From Rhizobium sp. Q54 (GTDB lineage Bacteria; Pseudomonadota; Alphaproteobacteria; Rhizobiales; Xanthobacteraceae), in the NCBI GenBank assembly GCA_945870035.1, contig CAMBQQ010000013.1, positions 1-53,724 on the forward strand: a DNA stretch of 53,724 nucleotides, written 5' to 3'. Every line of letters starts with the position of its first letter. Position 1 is the stretch's first letter. The notes beneath the pieces are model-generated. The model did no database searches. It was not told the DNA's origin and saw only the letters and a list, made by a program, of their open reading frames with translations. The translations under genes were made by a program, and so were the position numbers. Shown one piece after another: positions 36,439 to 44,730 of this stretch.

Positions 36439-37791
36439 ATGCCCGCCCTTGGCCCCGCCGACAGCAACCGACCCCGCAACGTACACCCGCGCCGCAATGT
36501 GCGGCTCGACACTTTGGTGCGGCTGCGCTGGCTGGCGGTGATCGGCCAGAGCACCGCAGTGCTGGTGGTCCATGTCGGCCTGGATTTCGAGCTGCCGATC
36601 TGGGCCTGCCTCGCCGTGATCGCGATGTCGGCCTGGCTCAACATCGCGCTGCGGCTGCGCTTTCACCTGACCCAGCGTCTCGATCCTGACCGCGCCGCCT
36701 GGCTGCTGGCATTCGACATCGCCGAACTGGCGGTGCTGATCTTCCTGACCGGCGGCTTGCAGAACCCGTTCGCCTTCCTGTTTCTCGGGCCGGTGCTTCT
36801 GTCGGCGACCGCACTGCCGCCGCGCTTCACCATCATGCTGGGCGCGTTCGCGATCGCCTGCTCCACCGTGCTGGTGTTCGCGCATTATCCGCTGCCATGG
36901 GACAACGAGGACCCGCTGTCGCTGCCGCCGATCTACATGATGGGCGTCTGGCTCTCGATCCTGCTGGCGATCGGATTCATCGGCGTCTATGCGTGGCAGA
37001 TCACCGAGGAATCGCGCCAGCTCGCCGACGCGCTGGCGGCGACCGAACTGGTTCTGACTCGCGAGCAACATCTGTCGCAGCTCGACGGGCTGGCGGCCGC
37101 CGCGGCGCACGAACTCGGCACGCCGCTGTCGACCATTTCGGTGATCGCCAAGGAGCTGGAGAACGCGATTCCCGCCGACGCGCCGCACGGCGAGGACGTG
37201 CGGCTGCTGCGCTCGCAAGCGACGCGCTGCCGCGACATTCTCGCCAAGCTGACCGAACTGTCGTCGAGCGGCGAACCGTTCGACCGCACGCCGCTGACGT
37301 CGCTGATCGAGGAAGTGGTCGCGCCGCACCGCAATTTCGGCGTCGATATCAACGTCACCGTACCGGTAGACCGCAGCATCGAGCCAGTCGGCGCGCGAAA
37401 TCCGGCGATCCTGTACGGCCTCGGCAATCTCCTGGAAAACGCCGTCGATTTTGCCCGAGAACGCGTCGATGTCGTGGCCGACTGGGACAGCGAAACCATC
37501 CAGGTGTCGATCAGCGATGACGGGCCGGGCTTCGCGCCGGACATTCTCGACCGCATCGGCGAGCCTTACGTCACCAGCCGCCGCCGCAAAAAGGGTAAAA
37601 ACGCTTTACCGGAAGACGACGACGAGCCGACCGGGCTGGGGCTGGGCTTCTTCATCGCCAAGACACTATTGGAACGGTCCGGCGCCTCGCTGGCCTTTTC
37701 CAACCGCGGCCTGCCCGAAGGCGGCGCCATCATCACTTTGCGCTGGAATCGCAGTGAATTCGAGCGGCTGTTGAGTTTCGCGCCGACTTGA
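36439..37791 (+). CDS. regB: Redox-responsive sensor histidine kinase RegB/PrrB/ActS
   Basis: The 450-residue membrane kinase has six hydrophobic helices in its first ~185 residues. The ubiquinone-sensing GGLQNPF heptapeptide is at 105-111. The phospho-acceptor is H224 in AAAHELGTPLSTIS, and C264 in QATRCRDIL sits where Rhodobacter RegB has its redox-active C265. The ATPase domain shows NLLENAVDFA and GLGLGFFIAKTLLERSG. RegB controls respiration, carbon and nitrogen fixation genes according to quinone redox state. The start ATG 36439 fits the family N-terminus. regA follows 82 bases on. Confidence 0.94.
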   Translation: MPALGPADSNRPRNVHPRRNVRLDTLVRLRWLAVIGQSTAVLVVHVGLDFELPIWACLAVIAMSAWLNIALRLRFHLTQRLDPDRAAWLLAFDIAELAVLIFLTGGLQNPFAFLFLGPVLLSATALPPRFTIMLGAFAIACSTVLVFAHYPLPWDNEDPLSLPPIYMMGVWLSILLAIGFIGVYAWQITEESRQLADALAATELVLTREQHLSQLDGLAAAAAHELGTPLSTISVIAKELENAIPADAPHGEDVRLLRSQATRCRDILAKLTELSSSGEPFDRTPLTSLIEEVVAPHRNFGVDINVTVPVDRSIEPVGARNPAILYGLGNLLENAVDFARERVDVVADWDSETIQVSISDDGPGFAPDILDRIGEPYVTSRRRKKGKNALPEDDDEPTGLGLGFFIAKTLLERSGASLAFSNRGLPEGGAIITLRWNRSEFERLLSFAPT

Positions 37792-37873
37792 ATTTGCCGC
37801 AGTTCCGGGGCATTTTTCGGTGGTATTTATGCGCTCGACTATTCCTGAAAACCAACAGCAGCGGGTTTAAAAC

Positions 37874-38452
37874 GTGAATCTTGCCGTGAACGAAGCCGCC
37901 GAAGCCCCGGTCATGATCGACTATGCCGGAGAGCGCACCGTTCTGGTCGTCGAGGATGACAAGTCGTTTTTGCAGCGGCTGGCCAAGGCGCTGGAGCAGC
38001 GCGGCTTCACTGTAACCACTGCCGAATCGGTCGCCGACGGGCTGTTGCAGGTCGAGCGCGCCGCGCCCGCCTTCGCGGTTGTCGATATGCGGCTCGGCGA
38101 CGGCAACGGCCTCGACGTGATTTCGGCGCTCAAGCGCCGCCGCCCGGAAGCGCGCGGCATCATCCTCACCGGCTACGGCAACATCGCCACCGCGGTGAAC
38201 GCGGTGAAGCTGGGCGCGGTCGATTATCTGGCCAAGCCGGTCGACGCCGACGACGTCCTCGCCGCGTTGCTCGCGCATGAGAACACCAAGATCGAGCCGC
38301 CGGAAAATCCGATGTCGGCCGACCGCGTGCGCTGGGAGCACATCCAGCGCATCTACGAACTGTGCGGCCGCAACGTGTCGGAAACCGCGCGCCGGCTCAA
38401 CATGCACCGCCGCACCTTGCAGCGGATTTTGGCCAAAAGAGCTCCGCGCTAG
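37874..38452 (+). CDS. regA: Response regulator RegA/PrrA/ActR
   Basis: The 192-residue protein has an N-terminal receiver with acidic pocket E27-D28-D29, phospho-acceptor D71 (VVDMRLGDGNGL), the conserved T in ILTGYG and the K in LAKPV. A proline linker leads to a C-terminal Fis-type helix-turn-helix, NVSETARRLNMHRRTLQRIL, nearly invariant in RegA proteins. It is the partner of RegB just upstream. It is a global redox regulator and could control genes elsewhere in the genome. Confidence 0.95.
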   Translation: MNLAVNEAAEAPVMIDYAGERTVLVVEDDKSFLQRLAKALEQRGFTVTTAESVADGLLQVERAAPAFAVVDMRLGDGNGLDVISALKRRRPEARGIILTGYGNIATAVNAVKLGAVDYLAKPVDADDVLAALLAHENTKIEPPENPMSADRVRWEHIQRIYELCGRNVSETARRLNMHRRTLQRILAKRAPR

Positions 38453-38468
38453 TTGTTCGCGTAGCGGG

Positions 38469-38491
38469 ATGCCCGGCACAAGGCCGGGCAT
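38469..38491. repeat. Short hairpin downstream of regA
   Basis: ATGCCCGGC at 38469-38477 pairs with GCCGGGCAT at 38483-38491. It lies between the convergent regA and mmcB genes and could act as a shared transcript end. The CGGGATGCCCGGC type is frequent between genes in related genomes. Confidence 0.55.
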
Positions 38492-38502
38492 GACGGTTGT
38501 GG

Positions 38503-38988
38503 CTAATCCATCACCTCGTAAGGCCCGTTGGGATCGATCAGAGACTGCAAGCGCAGCGCGGCGGCCCGGGCAAACAGCAGCATCATCGATTTGCGCGTCG
38601 CCGCGGCGAGGCGATGCTCCGGCGCTTCGCAATGAAACTCCGCGCCGAAATGGTCGGCGACGATGAGCCCTGTGTCCGGCGGGAAAATCTCGCACGGCAC
38701 CTCCTGCGACGTGGCGAAGAACAGCCGGTCACAATGGGCGCGGTAGTCCTGCCATTTCTGGTCGGCGCGAAAATCGGCCACCGACGACTTGATCTCGACG
38801 ATCCAGATCGTGCCGCCGGAATCGAGCGCCACCAGATCGGCGCGCCGGCCGGACGGCAGCGGCAATTCGCTGATGACGCTGAAACCATGCGCGAACAACA
38901 GCCGCGCCGTGCCGCGCGCCACCGCGAGCGCGGTCTGCGACTGGCGGCCATCGATGGGCACAAGTGTCGGTTTTGCGATGGGCGGCAT
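38503..38988 (-). CDS. mmcB: MmcB family DNA repair/nuclease-like protein
   Basis: The 161-residue protein has a PD-(D/E)xK-type core. RADLVALDSGGTIWIVEIKS carries the aspartate and the E-x-K of the active site, after a GFSVISELPLPSG strand. It closely resembles MmcB, an SOS-linked repair protein of Caulobacter and relatives. It probably cuts or processes damaged DNA in the cytosol. It is convergent with regA, and a short intergenic region with the divergent alpha/beta-hydrolase gene lies upstream. Confidence 0.85.
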   Translation of the reverse strand: MPPIAKPTLVPIDGRQSQTALAVARGTARLLFAHGFSVISELPLPSGRRADLVALDSGGTIWIVEIKSSVADFRADQKWQDYRAHCDRLFFATSQEVPCEIFPPDTGLIVADHFGAEFHCEAPEHRLAAATRKSMMLLFARAAALRLQSLIDPNGPYEVMD

Positions 38989-39040
38989 GATGGGTATAAA
39001 CTAGCGAACAATCAGCGCGGCGTCAGCAAGAGAAATCCCA

Positions 39041-39886
39041 ATGCCCATCGACTACGAAATAGAATACGACAACCGCGCCCGCGTGCCGGAACATCCGGAA
39101 ATCTTCGCGCGCTGGCAGCGCGAAACCGACGCCTATCGCGCGGCGTCGCCAAAGGCGCAACTCGGCCTTTCCTACGGACCGTCGCCGCGCCAGACCATCG
39201 ATCTGTTTCCCGGCAAGGATGCGAAGGCCGACGCGCCGCTCGCCATGTTCATCCACGGCGGCTGGTGGCGCGCGCTGGATCCCAAGATGTTCAGTCAGAT
39301 GGCGCAAGGCGCCAATGCGCACGGCATCGATGTCGCCGTGGTCGGCTATGACCTTTGCCCGACGGTGTCGATTGCCACCATCATCGAGCAAATGCGCGCC
39401 GCGGTATTGACCTTGTGGCGCACGCACAAGAAGCGCGTGATGGTGTACGGCCATTCCGCCGGCGGACATCTTGCCGCCTGCCTGGTGGCGACCGAGTGGA
39501 CGACGCTCGATCCGACTGCGCCGAACGATCTGGTGCCGGCGGCTTACGCCATTTCCGGCGCGTTCGACCTGACGCCGCTGACGAAGATTTCAGTGAATGC
39601 CGATCTCAGGCTCGACGACAAATCCGCCCACGATGTTTCGGTGCTGTACTGGCAGGTGCCGGTCGGCCGCACGCTCGATGCCGTCGTCGGCGGCATCGAA
39701 TCGTCGGAATTCCTGCGGCAGAGCAAGACCATTGCCGAGGTCTGGCAGGGCACGGCACAAACGCGCTACGAGGAAATTGCCGGTGCCAACCACTTCACGG
39801 TGCTCGACCCGCTGACCGACCAAAACAGCGCGATGACGCGCCGCGTCGTCGATCTGGCGCGGCAGACGCAGGCGATCGGGATCTAG
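39041..39886 (+). CDS. Alpha/beta hydrolase (arylformamidase/esterase-like)
   Basis: The 281-residue cytosolic hydrolase has the oxyanion [10 protein letters not shown], the nucleophile serine in [10 protein letters not shown] and probable acid/histidine in the C-terminal [15 protein letters not shown] and GHSAGGH together are typical of the arylformamidase (kynurenine formamidase)/carboxylesterase group. Its neighbour, glutaryl-CoA dehydrogenase, lies on the pathway from tryptophan, which fits but does not prove an arylformamidase role. The two genes converge and their stops overlap by 4 bases. Confidence 0.8.
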   Translation: MPIDYEIEYDNRARVPEHPEIFARWQRETDAYRAASPKAQLGLSYGPSPRQTIDLFPGKDAKADAPLAMFIHGGWWRALDPKMFSQMAQGANAHGIDVAVVGYDLCPTVSIATIIEQMRAAVLTLWRTHKKRVMVYGHSAGGHLAACLVATEWTTLDPTAPNDLVPAAYAISGAFDLTPLTKISVNADLRLDDKSAHDVSVLYWQVPVGRTLDAVVGGIESSEFLRQSKTIAEVWQGTAQTRYEEIAGANHFTVLDPLTDQNSAMTRRVVDLARQTQAIGI

Positions 39887-41100
39887 AAGAACGCCTGAAT
39901 GCCGGTCTGCGCGCGGCCGAGGATCAGCGCGTGGATGTCGTGCGTCCCCTCATAGGTGTTGACCGTCTCGAGGTTCGACAGCACGCGCATGACGCCGTAT
40001 TCGCCGCTGATACCGTTGCCGCCGTGCATGTCGCGCGCGACCCGCGCGATGTCGAGCGCCTTGCCGCAATTGTTGCGCTTCATCAGCGAAATTGACGGCG
40101 GCGCAGCGCGGCCCTGCTCGAGCATGCGGCCGAGCCGCAACGCACCGGCCAGGCCCAAGGCGATTTCGGTCTGCATGTCGGCGAGCTTCTTCTGCACCAG
40201 CTGATTGGCGGCGAGCGGGCGGTTGAACTGCTTGCGATCAAGCGTGTATTGCCGCGCCGCGTGCCAGCAGAATTCCGCCGCGCCCATCACGCCCCATGAA
40301 ATGCCGTAGCGCGCATTGTTGAGGCAGCCGAACGGCCCGGCGAGGCCCGAGGCATTCGGCAGCAGATTTTCTTCCGGGATGACGCAGTCGACCAGCACGA
40401 TTTCGCCGGTGGTCGAGGCGCGCAGCGACAGCTTGCCTTCGATCTTCGGCGTCGAGAAACCTTTGGTGCCGCGCTCGACGATGAAGCCGCGAATGACATT
40501 GTCGAGCTTGGCCCAGACCACCGCAACATCGGCGAAGGGCGCGTTCGAGATCCAGGTCTTGGCGCCGTTCAACTTGTAGCCGCCGGCGACCTTCTCGGCG
40601 CGCGTTACCATCGAGCCGGGATCGGAGCCGTGATCGGGTTCGGTGAGGCCGAAGCAGCCGACCCATTCGCCGGAGGCGAGTTTTGGCAGATATTTGCGGC
40701 GCTGCGTTTCATTGCCGTAGGCATAGATCGGGTGCATCACCAGTGACGACTGCACCGACATGGTCGAGCGATACCCTGAATCGACGCGCTCGAGTTCGCG
40801 CGCGATCAGGCCGTAGGCGACATAGCCTAAGCCCGCTCCGCCGTATTCTTCCGGGATGGTGGGCCCGAGCAGGCCGAGCTTGCCCATTTCCGGCAGGTTG
40901 TTCGGATCGTGGGTTTCGTTGGCGTAGGCGTCCTTGATGCGCGGCATCAGGTAGCTCTGCGCAAAGCCATGCGCGGTGTCGCGCACCATGCGCTCTTCTT
41001 CGGTCAGTTCGAATTCGATGCCGAGCGGGTCTTCCCACTGGAAGTCGCGGTCCTTCAACATTGCGGGCTTGCCCTCGCGCTTTTCGGCCGGCTGCGACAT
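39883..41100 (-). CDS. gcdH: Glutaryl-CoA dehydrogenase (acyl-CoA dehydrogenase family)
   Basis: The 405-residue flavoprotein oxidises and decarboxylates glutaryl-CoA to crotonyl-CoA in lysine, tryptophan and aromatic-acid catabolism. The substrate-carboxylate arginine is in [16 protein letters not shown], the FAD-binding [15 protein letters not shown] follows, and the catalytic base is the glutamate in [10 protein letters not shown] (about E384). These are the residues that mark GCDH within the family. Length is normal. The start ATG is preceded by AGGAGAGTTCC. It could receive products from the aromatic cluster at the left of the window. Confidence 0.94.
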   Translation of the reverse strand: MSQPAEKREGKPAMLKDRDFQWEDPLGIEFELTEEERMVRDTAHGFAQSYLMPRIKDAYANETHDPNNLPEMGKLGLLGPTIPEEYGGAGLGYVAYGLIARELERVDSGYRSTMSVQSSLVMHPIYAYGNETQRRKYLPKLASGEWVGCFGLTEPDHGSDPGSMVTRAEKVAGGYKLNGAKTWISNAPFADVAVVWAKLDNVIRGFIVERGTKGFSTPKIEGKLSLRASTTGEIVLVDCVIPEENLLPNASGLAGPFGCLNNARYGISWGVMGAAEFCWHAARQYTLDRKQFNRPLAANQLVQKKLADMQTEIALGLAGALRLGRMLEQGRAAPPSISLMKRNNCGKALDIARVARDMHGGNGISGEYGVMRVLSNLETVNTYEGTHDIHALILGRAQTGIQAFF

Positions 41101-41650
41101 CTGGAACTCTCCTGCGTCTATTTGTGCCGGTCATTATAGACCGGAGCGGGCGGGGGCAAGAGCGGGGATGACAGGGCATGCGACATCGCCCGTATTGTTT
41201 GAGGCCCCGGGCAGGCCGCCGTCCTCCCCGCCTTTGCGGGGACAAGCTTTCCCCCTCGAAACATCGAGGGTGTGGCGCGCCAAAAGGCGCTCCAGTGTAG
41301 GTGACACCCTGGTTTCCCAAGGTGCCCGCGCCCTTCGGCGCGCCACGGCGGCGTCTTACGGCGGACGGGCCGCGCTTCCGGCGGCTATTGGCCTTCCCGA
41401 AGAACCCAGCGATCCATCGCTTGTGGCGGGACCGGTCCGAGCATCGGGCAAGACCAACGGCTTCGCACCGTCAGCCAGCTCCTGGCGGCAGGTCCTAGTG
41501 CCTGCGAGCGGAGCCCCGTCACCGCCCGAGCGCATGAGGTGCGTACCCTCACGCCCGCGGGCGCCGCGCCCTGCTCCACCTTCATGACGCCTCATGACAG
41601 CGCCCTCGATAAGCAGGATTGAAGCGGTATATAATCAACAGGATTTAATG
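41101..41650. other. Gene-free, structured intergenic region
   Basis: No convincing gene is present. Several stem-loops lie in a row: CCCCGC/GCGGGG at 41226-41241, CCCTCG/CGAGGG around 41253-41270, and a long arm GTGGCGCGCC at 41272-41281 with GGCGCGCCAC at 41337-41346. A GCGCC/GGCGC hairpin falls just inside its right arm. The open frames on either strand have no recognisable domain. The stretch may be a dispersed repeat or a structured RNA. It ends in an AT-rich tract before the symporter stop. Confidence 0.5.
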
Positions 41651-43093
41651 TTAAGAAGGACTTTTTAGAAGGTCGGCACGATTTTTTGCCCGCCCCGCAA
41701 TACCCGCCCCCAGCAGATAGCCGGCAATGCAGAGCAGCAGCCCCCAGACATTCAGCCCGAGGTCCACGGCATATTTGCCCGTGCCCAGGGCCAGGAAATC
41801 CGGAAATATCCTGAGGCGGCCGAAGGTCTCAGCCGCCCGCAGCACGCCGATGACGACGCCCGGCCAATAAGCGAGATGGAAGCTCAAGGTGCCGGCGGGC
41901 TTGATCCACGACAACAGGAAGATCGGCGCCAGGCCCATCACCATGGTGCCGCTGATCGTGGTCGCCGCGATGATCGCCGGGCCGATCTTGTCGCCGAGAT
42001 AAATGGTCAGCAGCGGCAGATTGCCGATCACGGCCACCAGCAGGATGGCGATGCGCCCGGTGGAGAGCTGACCGAGCGACGGCTCATTGCGTTGCCCGGA
42101 CCAGTCGCGCGCCGACAATTTGGCGACGCTGGTGAATGTCGAGTCGATGGTCGAGCCGCCGGACAACAGCATGATGCCGTTGAAGGCCAGCATCATCATC
42201 AAGCCGAATGACGCCGGCACGCTGACGCTGGGATTGGCGGCGAGCCCGAAGGCCTTGCCGTAAAGGCCGATGAAGCTGAACAGAAAAATAAAGGCGCCGC
42301 TCATCACCGTCGCCAGCGCAAAACTCTTGAGCATGTTGCGCGGCGAATTGAGGAAGGCGCGGTCGGTCATGACCGGATCGTGAAACGGATAGGATAGTAT
42401 CTGCACCAAAGCGAGGCCGCAGAAGGTCAGGCCGGCGCTTTGCGCCGCCGCATCCACGACAGGCAAGCCCTTGCTTTGAAGTCCGGGAAACAATACCGCC
42501 AGAACCAGCCCGAGCAGGATGAAAATGACGATGGTCTGGATACGGTCGGTCAACAGGCTGGCGCGCATGCCGCCGGTCCAGGCATAGGACACGGTAAACA
42601 GCGTGATCAGAATCGTCGCCAGCCAATAGGCGATGCTGCCTTCGCTGCCGAAGTAAAGCGACATGACCTTAGTATTCGACCACACCTCGTTGAACAGGCG
42701 GAAGGCGATGGTCAACAAAAAGGCCTTCGCGCACAGAGGCCCGTATTTGGCGATCAGGAACTCGGACAGCGAGCCGTAGCCGCCGCGCGTGCGGATAAAA
42801 TAGATCGCGGCGCCGGCGACGGCAAAGCTGAGATAATAGATCGTATAGCCGATGCCGCCGGTGACGCCGAAGGCGAAAGACAGATCGGCAGCGTTGGCGA
42901 TCGACTTGGCGAAGACCCAGGTGATCGCCGCACTCATGGCGACGAGCCAGATGCTTGGCGGAGCGCCGGCGTCGCTGCGCCCGTCGAAGAACTGCGGCGA
43001 GTTGACCCGGCGCGGCGTCGCCCACCATGTCACCGCGCAGTAAGCGACGAGGATCGCCCAGGGCGCGATAGTTGGCGCCAGCGTATCGGACAT
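41651..43093 (-). CDS. Sodium:solute symporter family transporter
   Basis: This 480-residue protein has about thirteen hydrophobic helices of the SSS family (proline, pantothenate, acetate and related solutes). ITWVFAKSIANAADLSFAFG near helix 2, LFTVSYAWTGGMRASLLTDR and SGGSTIDSTFTSVAKLSARD (sodium-site serines and threonines) support this. The solute cannot be named from sequence. It is transcribed alone, towards gcdH. Confidence 0.85.
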   Translation of the reverse strand: MSDTLAPTIAPWAILVAYCAVTWWATPRRVNSPQFFDGRSDAGAPPSIWLVAMSAAITWVFAKSIANAADLSFAFGVTGGIGYTIYYLSFAVAGAAIYFIRTRGGYGSLSEFLIAKYGPLCAKAFLLTIAFRLFNEVWSNTKVMSLYFGSEGSIAYWLATILITLFTVSYAWTGGMRASLLTDRIQTIVIFILLGLVLAVLFPGLQSKGLPVVDAAAQSAGLTFCGLALVQILSYPFHDPVMTDRAFLNSPRNMLKSFALATVMSGAFIFLFSFIGLYGKAFGLAANPSVSVPASFGLMMMLAFNGIMLLSGGSTIDSTFTSVAKLSARDWSGQRNEPSLGQLSTGRIAILLVAVIGNLPLLTIYLGDKIGPAIIAATTISGTMVMGLAPIFLLSWIKPAGTLSFHLAYWPGVVIGVLRAAETFGRLRIFPDFLALGTGKYAVDLGLNVWGLLLCIAGYLLGAGIAGRAKNRADLLKSPS

Positions 43094-43207
43094 CGAATTC
43101 CCCCGCCTTAAGTCTCAGTGATGGCCCGCGTCGATAAAGTTCGCAGGCAGCGGGGTCAAAGCACGATAACGCGAGAAAGAGTTGCTCGACTTGCAAAGGC
43201 CGCCAAC

Positions 43208-43239
43208 AAAAAACCCCGCCGGTTGCCCGGCGGGGTTTT
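43208..43239 (-). terminator. Rho-independent terminator of the HU gene
   Basis: On the minus strand a 13-base stem, AAAACCCCGCCGG-type on both arms with a three- to four-base loop, is followed by a T run (TTTTTTG). It lies 25 bases after the HU stop codon. It is the clearest intrinsic terminator in the window. Confidence 0.9.
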
Positions 43240-43263
43240 GCAACGCCAATGAAAAAGCAGAAG

Positions 43264-43590
43264 CTAGATCGCTTCCTTGAGGCCCTTGGCGGCGCGGAAG
43301 GCGACCTTCTTCGATGCCTTGATCTTGATCGCTTCGCCGGTGGCCGGATTGCGGCCCATGCGGGCGGCGCGCTTGCGGACCTGGAGGATGCCGAGGCCGG
43401 CGATCTTCACCCGCTCGCCCTTTTTCAGGTGCTTGGTGATCATCGCGATCAGGTCATCGAACATGTCCTGGCTGGCGCGCTTGGTGAGTTCGTGCTGTTC
43501 CGCGAGCGTCGCCACGAGATGCTTGTTGGTGATCGGCTTGCTGGCCTTCGGTTTCGCGGGCGCGGCCTTTGCGGCGGCTGCTTTTGCCAT
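43264..43590 (-). CDS. HU family DNA-binding protein with Ala/Lys N-terminal extension
   Basis: The 108-residue nucleoid protein has an N-terminal tail (MAKAAAAKAAPAKPKASKP) ahead of the HU fold. ITNKHLVATLAEQHELTKRA forms the helices, KKGERVKIAGLGILQVRKRA the saddle, and the DNA arm reads GRNPATGEAIKIKASKKVAF. The basic extension is unlike plain HU and resembles histone-like tails. The ATG at 43590 follows AAGGAGC at good distance, although the frame is open 12 codons upstream. A strong terminator follows. Confidence 0.93.
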   Translation of the reverse strand: MAKAAAAKAAPAKPKASKPITNKHLVATLAEQHELTKRASQDMFDDLIAMITKHLKKGERVKIAGLGILQVRKRAARMGRNPATGEAIKIKASKKVAFRAAKGLKEAI

Positions 43591-43795
43591 TTGGAAGTGC
43601 TCCTTGAGCGCAAAATGCGCAGGCATTGACCACTATGAGATTCGTCAATTAACGCAAGCTATCTGGCGCATCGCGGGAGGCTTACGCACAGAAAGCTCAC
43701 ATTTTGCTGCACTTGCGGTGTTTCTGAACCGCTTTTTCGGCCGGCCGCATCGACCGTTGCCGCCCCGCACGCTTTGGTCTATTCAAGGCGCACAG

Positions 43796-43835
43796 GCGCC
43801 CGTAGCTCAGCTGGATAGAGCGTTGCCCTCCGAAG
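43796..43835 (+). pseudogene. tRNA-Arg(CCG) 5' half, broken in the anticodon arm
   Basis: The sequence reads as acceptor 5' strand GCGCCCG, D arm GCTCAGCTGGATAGAGC, anticodon stem TTGCC and loop CTCCGAA (anticodon CCG). The expected GGCAA stem partner and the CGGGCGC acceptor partner do not follow. Instead, unrelated sequence begins after CCGAAG. A T-loop-like GTTCGAATC lies ~50 bases on, but its arms do not pair. I conclude this is a remnant, probably at an integration junction. Confidence 0.75.
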
Positions 43836-44112
43836 CTGTCCGGAAATTAGCGCGCCAGGCCTGCGGACCTTGATAAATCAGCGTTCGAATCTCGACATCC
43901 ACCCCAATCGGTAGTGAACGGCACTCCCGGGCCACATGAAACTAACGGATGGCACCGGATAGCCGTGAGACGGCTCGCGTCAAATGACCAAATAAGAGTC
44001 ACCGGAGCGTTTTGGTGGTCGGCCGCTGCCCTGGGATCCTAACCGCAAAATATGGAGTCCACAGGCTTTACAATGAGTCTGGATTCCATCTGATTGCGCT
44101 GGGTCACTAATT

Positions 44113-44142
44113 ACACGATGATTTTAAACACGATGATTTTAA
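44113..44142. repeat. Two perfect 15-bp tandem repeats upstream of the lysine-rich gene
   Basis: The unit ACACGATGATTTTAA occurs twice head to tail, and ACA of a third follows. It ends 18 bases before the start codon at 44161 and just before the GAGG ribosome site. The position suits an operator or a 5'-UTR regulatory site. Confidence 0.8.
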
Positions 44143-44160
44143 ACAAGTGAGGTTGGGGAA

Positions 44161-44412
44161 ATGGCAAAGAAGAAGTCGCGTTCAGTTGTGGGAATGATCG
44201 GTGAAGCGGTTGAGGACGTTGTGGATGCCGCAAGCGTAGCGGCCACAGGCTCACAGCTCGGCGTGCTTGAATTGGCGGCAGAGGAGGAAATGGAGCCAAC
44301 ACCAGCCAAGAGAAAGCGGAAAGCAAAGGTGGCCCGGAAGAAAAAAAAAGTCATAATGAAATCCAAGAAGAAGACTAAAAAGCGTCGTGTCGTAAAGCGC
44401 CCGCATCGCTGA
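44161..44412 (+). CDS. Small lysine-rich histone-H1-like protein
   Basis: The 83-residue protein has a helical N-terminal half (MIGEAVEDVVDAASVAATGS, then an acidic EEEME patch). The extremely basic C-terminal tail (AKRKRKAKVARKKKKVIMK and onward, ending KRPHR) resembles H1-like bacterial nucleoid proteins. DNA binding is inferred from charge only. The start has a GAGG site and the 15-bp tandem repeats directly upstream. The gene is more AT-rich than the core genes. Confidence 0.7.
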   Translation: MAKKKSRSVVGMIGEAVEDVVDAASVAATGSQLGVLELAAEEEMEPTPAKRKRKAKVARKKKKVIMKSKKKTKKRRVVKRPHR

Positions 44413-44730
44413 CAATCGCCACCTCACCGCGCGTGACGTTGTGGCGCGCAGGTATTCCCAACAGCTAAAATCTGCGGAATGGACCGCTGCCCTCCGAATC
44501 TGGAAGGTTTCTTCGGTGACGCTGTTTAATCGCCCTGTTGGATCAAGGACCGCCGGGGTCAACGATAGCCCTTTAGAGCGAAGCGCCACGTTAGCGGCAC
44601 GAACCGCGCAGCCAACCTCACAGGTTCCGTCATTCATTGCCTTATGCTTCGACTGCGATGAGCAGCCCTGCAAGTCACCCAATCTTCCAGACCCCCGGCC
44701 AAGCCAAACAACAATAGAGCGAAACGCGCC
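44413..44730. other. Intergenic region without a supported gene
   Basis: These 318 bases separate the lysine-rich gene from the DMT exporter. Open frames on both strands cross it but look random and overlap real genes. The 11-mer TGCCCTCCGAA near 44489 also occurs in the broken tRNA at about 43823. No terminator or promoter is clear. Confidence 0.4.

Larger units (their letters stand above)
43591..44160. other. Intergenic region holding a broken tRNA and a tandem repeat
   Basis: The 570 bases hold the promoter side of the HU gene, a tRNA-Arg 5' half (43796-43835), a tRNA-like 3' scrap with GTTCGAATC around 43888, and two perfect 15-bp tandem units at 44113-44142 just before the lysine-rich gene. 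Otherwise I see nothing coding. Base composition becomes more AT-rich to the right of the tRNA. Confidence 0.6.

Noticed and set aside
43796..43910. tRNA-Arg interrupted by a group I intron, as known in some alphaproteobacterial tRNA-Arg genes
   Set aside because: The inserted piece is only about 50 bases, far too short for a group I intron, and the 3' arms do not restore pairing with the 5' half.
44484..44500. Second copy of TGCCCTCCGAA as the partner attachment site of the broken tRNA
   Set aside because: The match is only 11 bases, the flanks do not continue the tRNA and the two copies are less than 1 kb apart, so it does not delimit an element.
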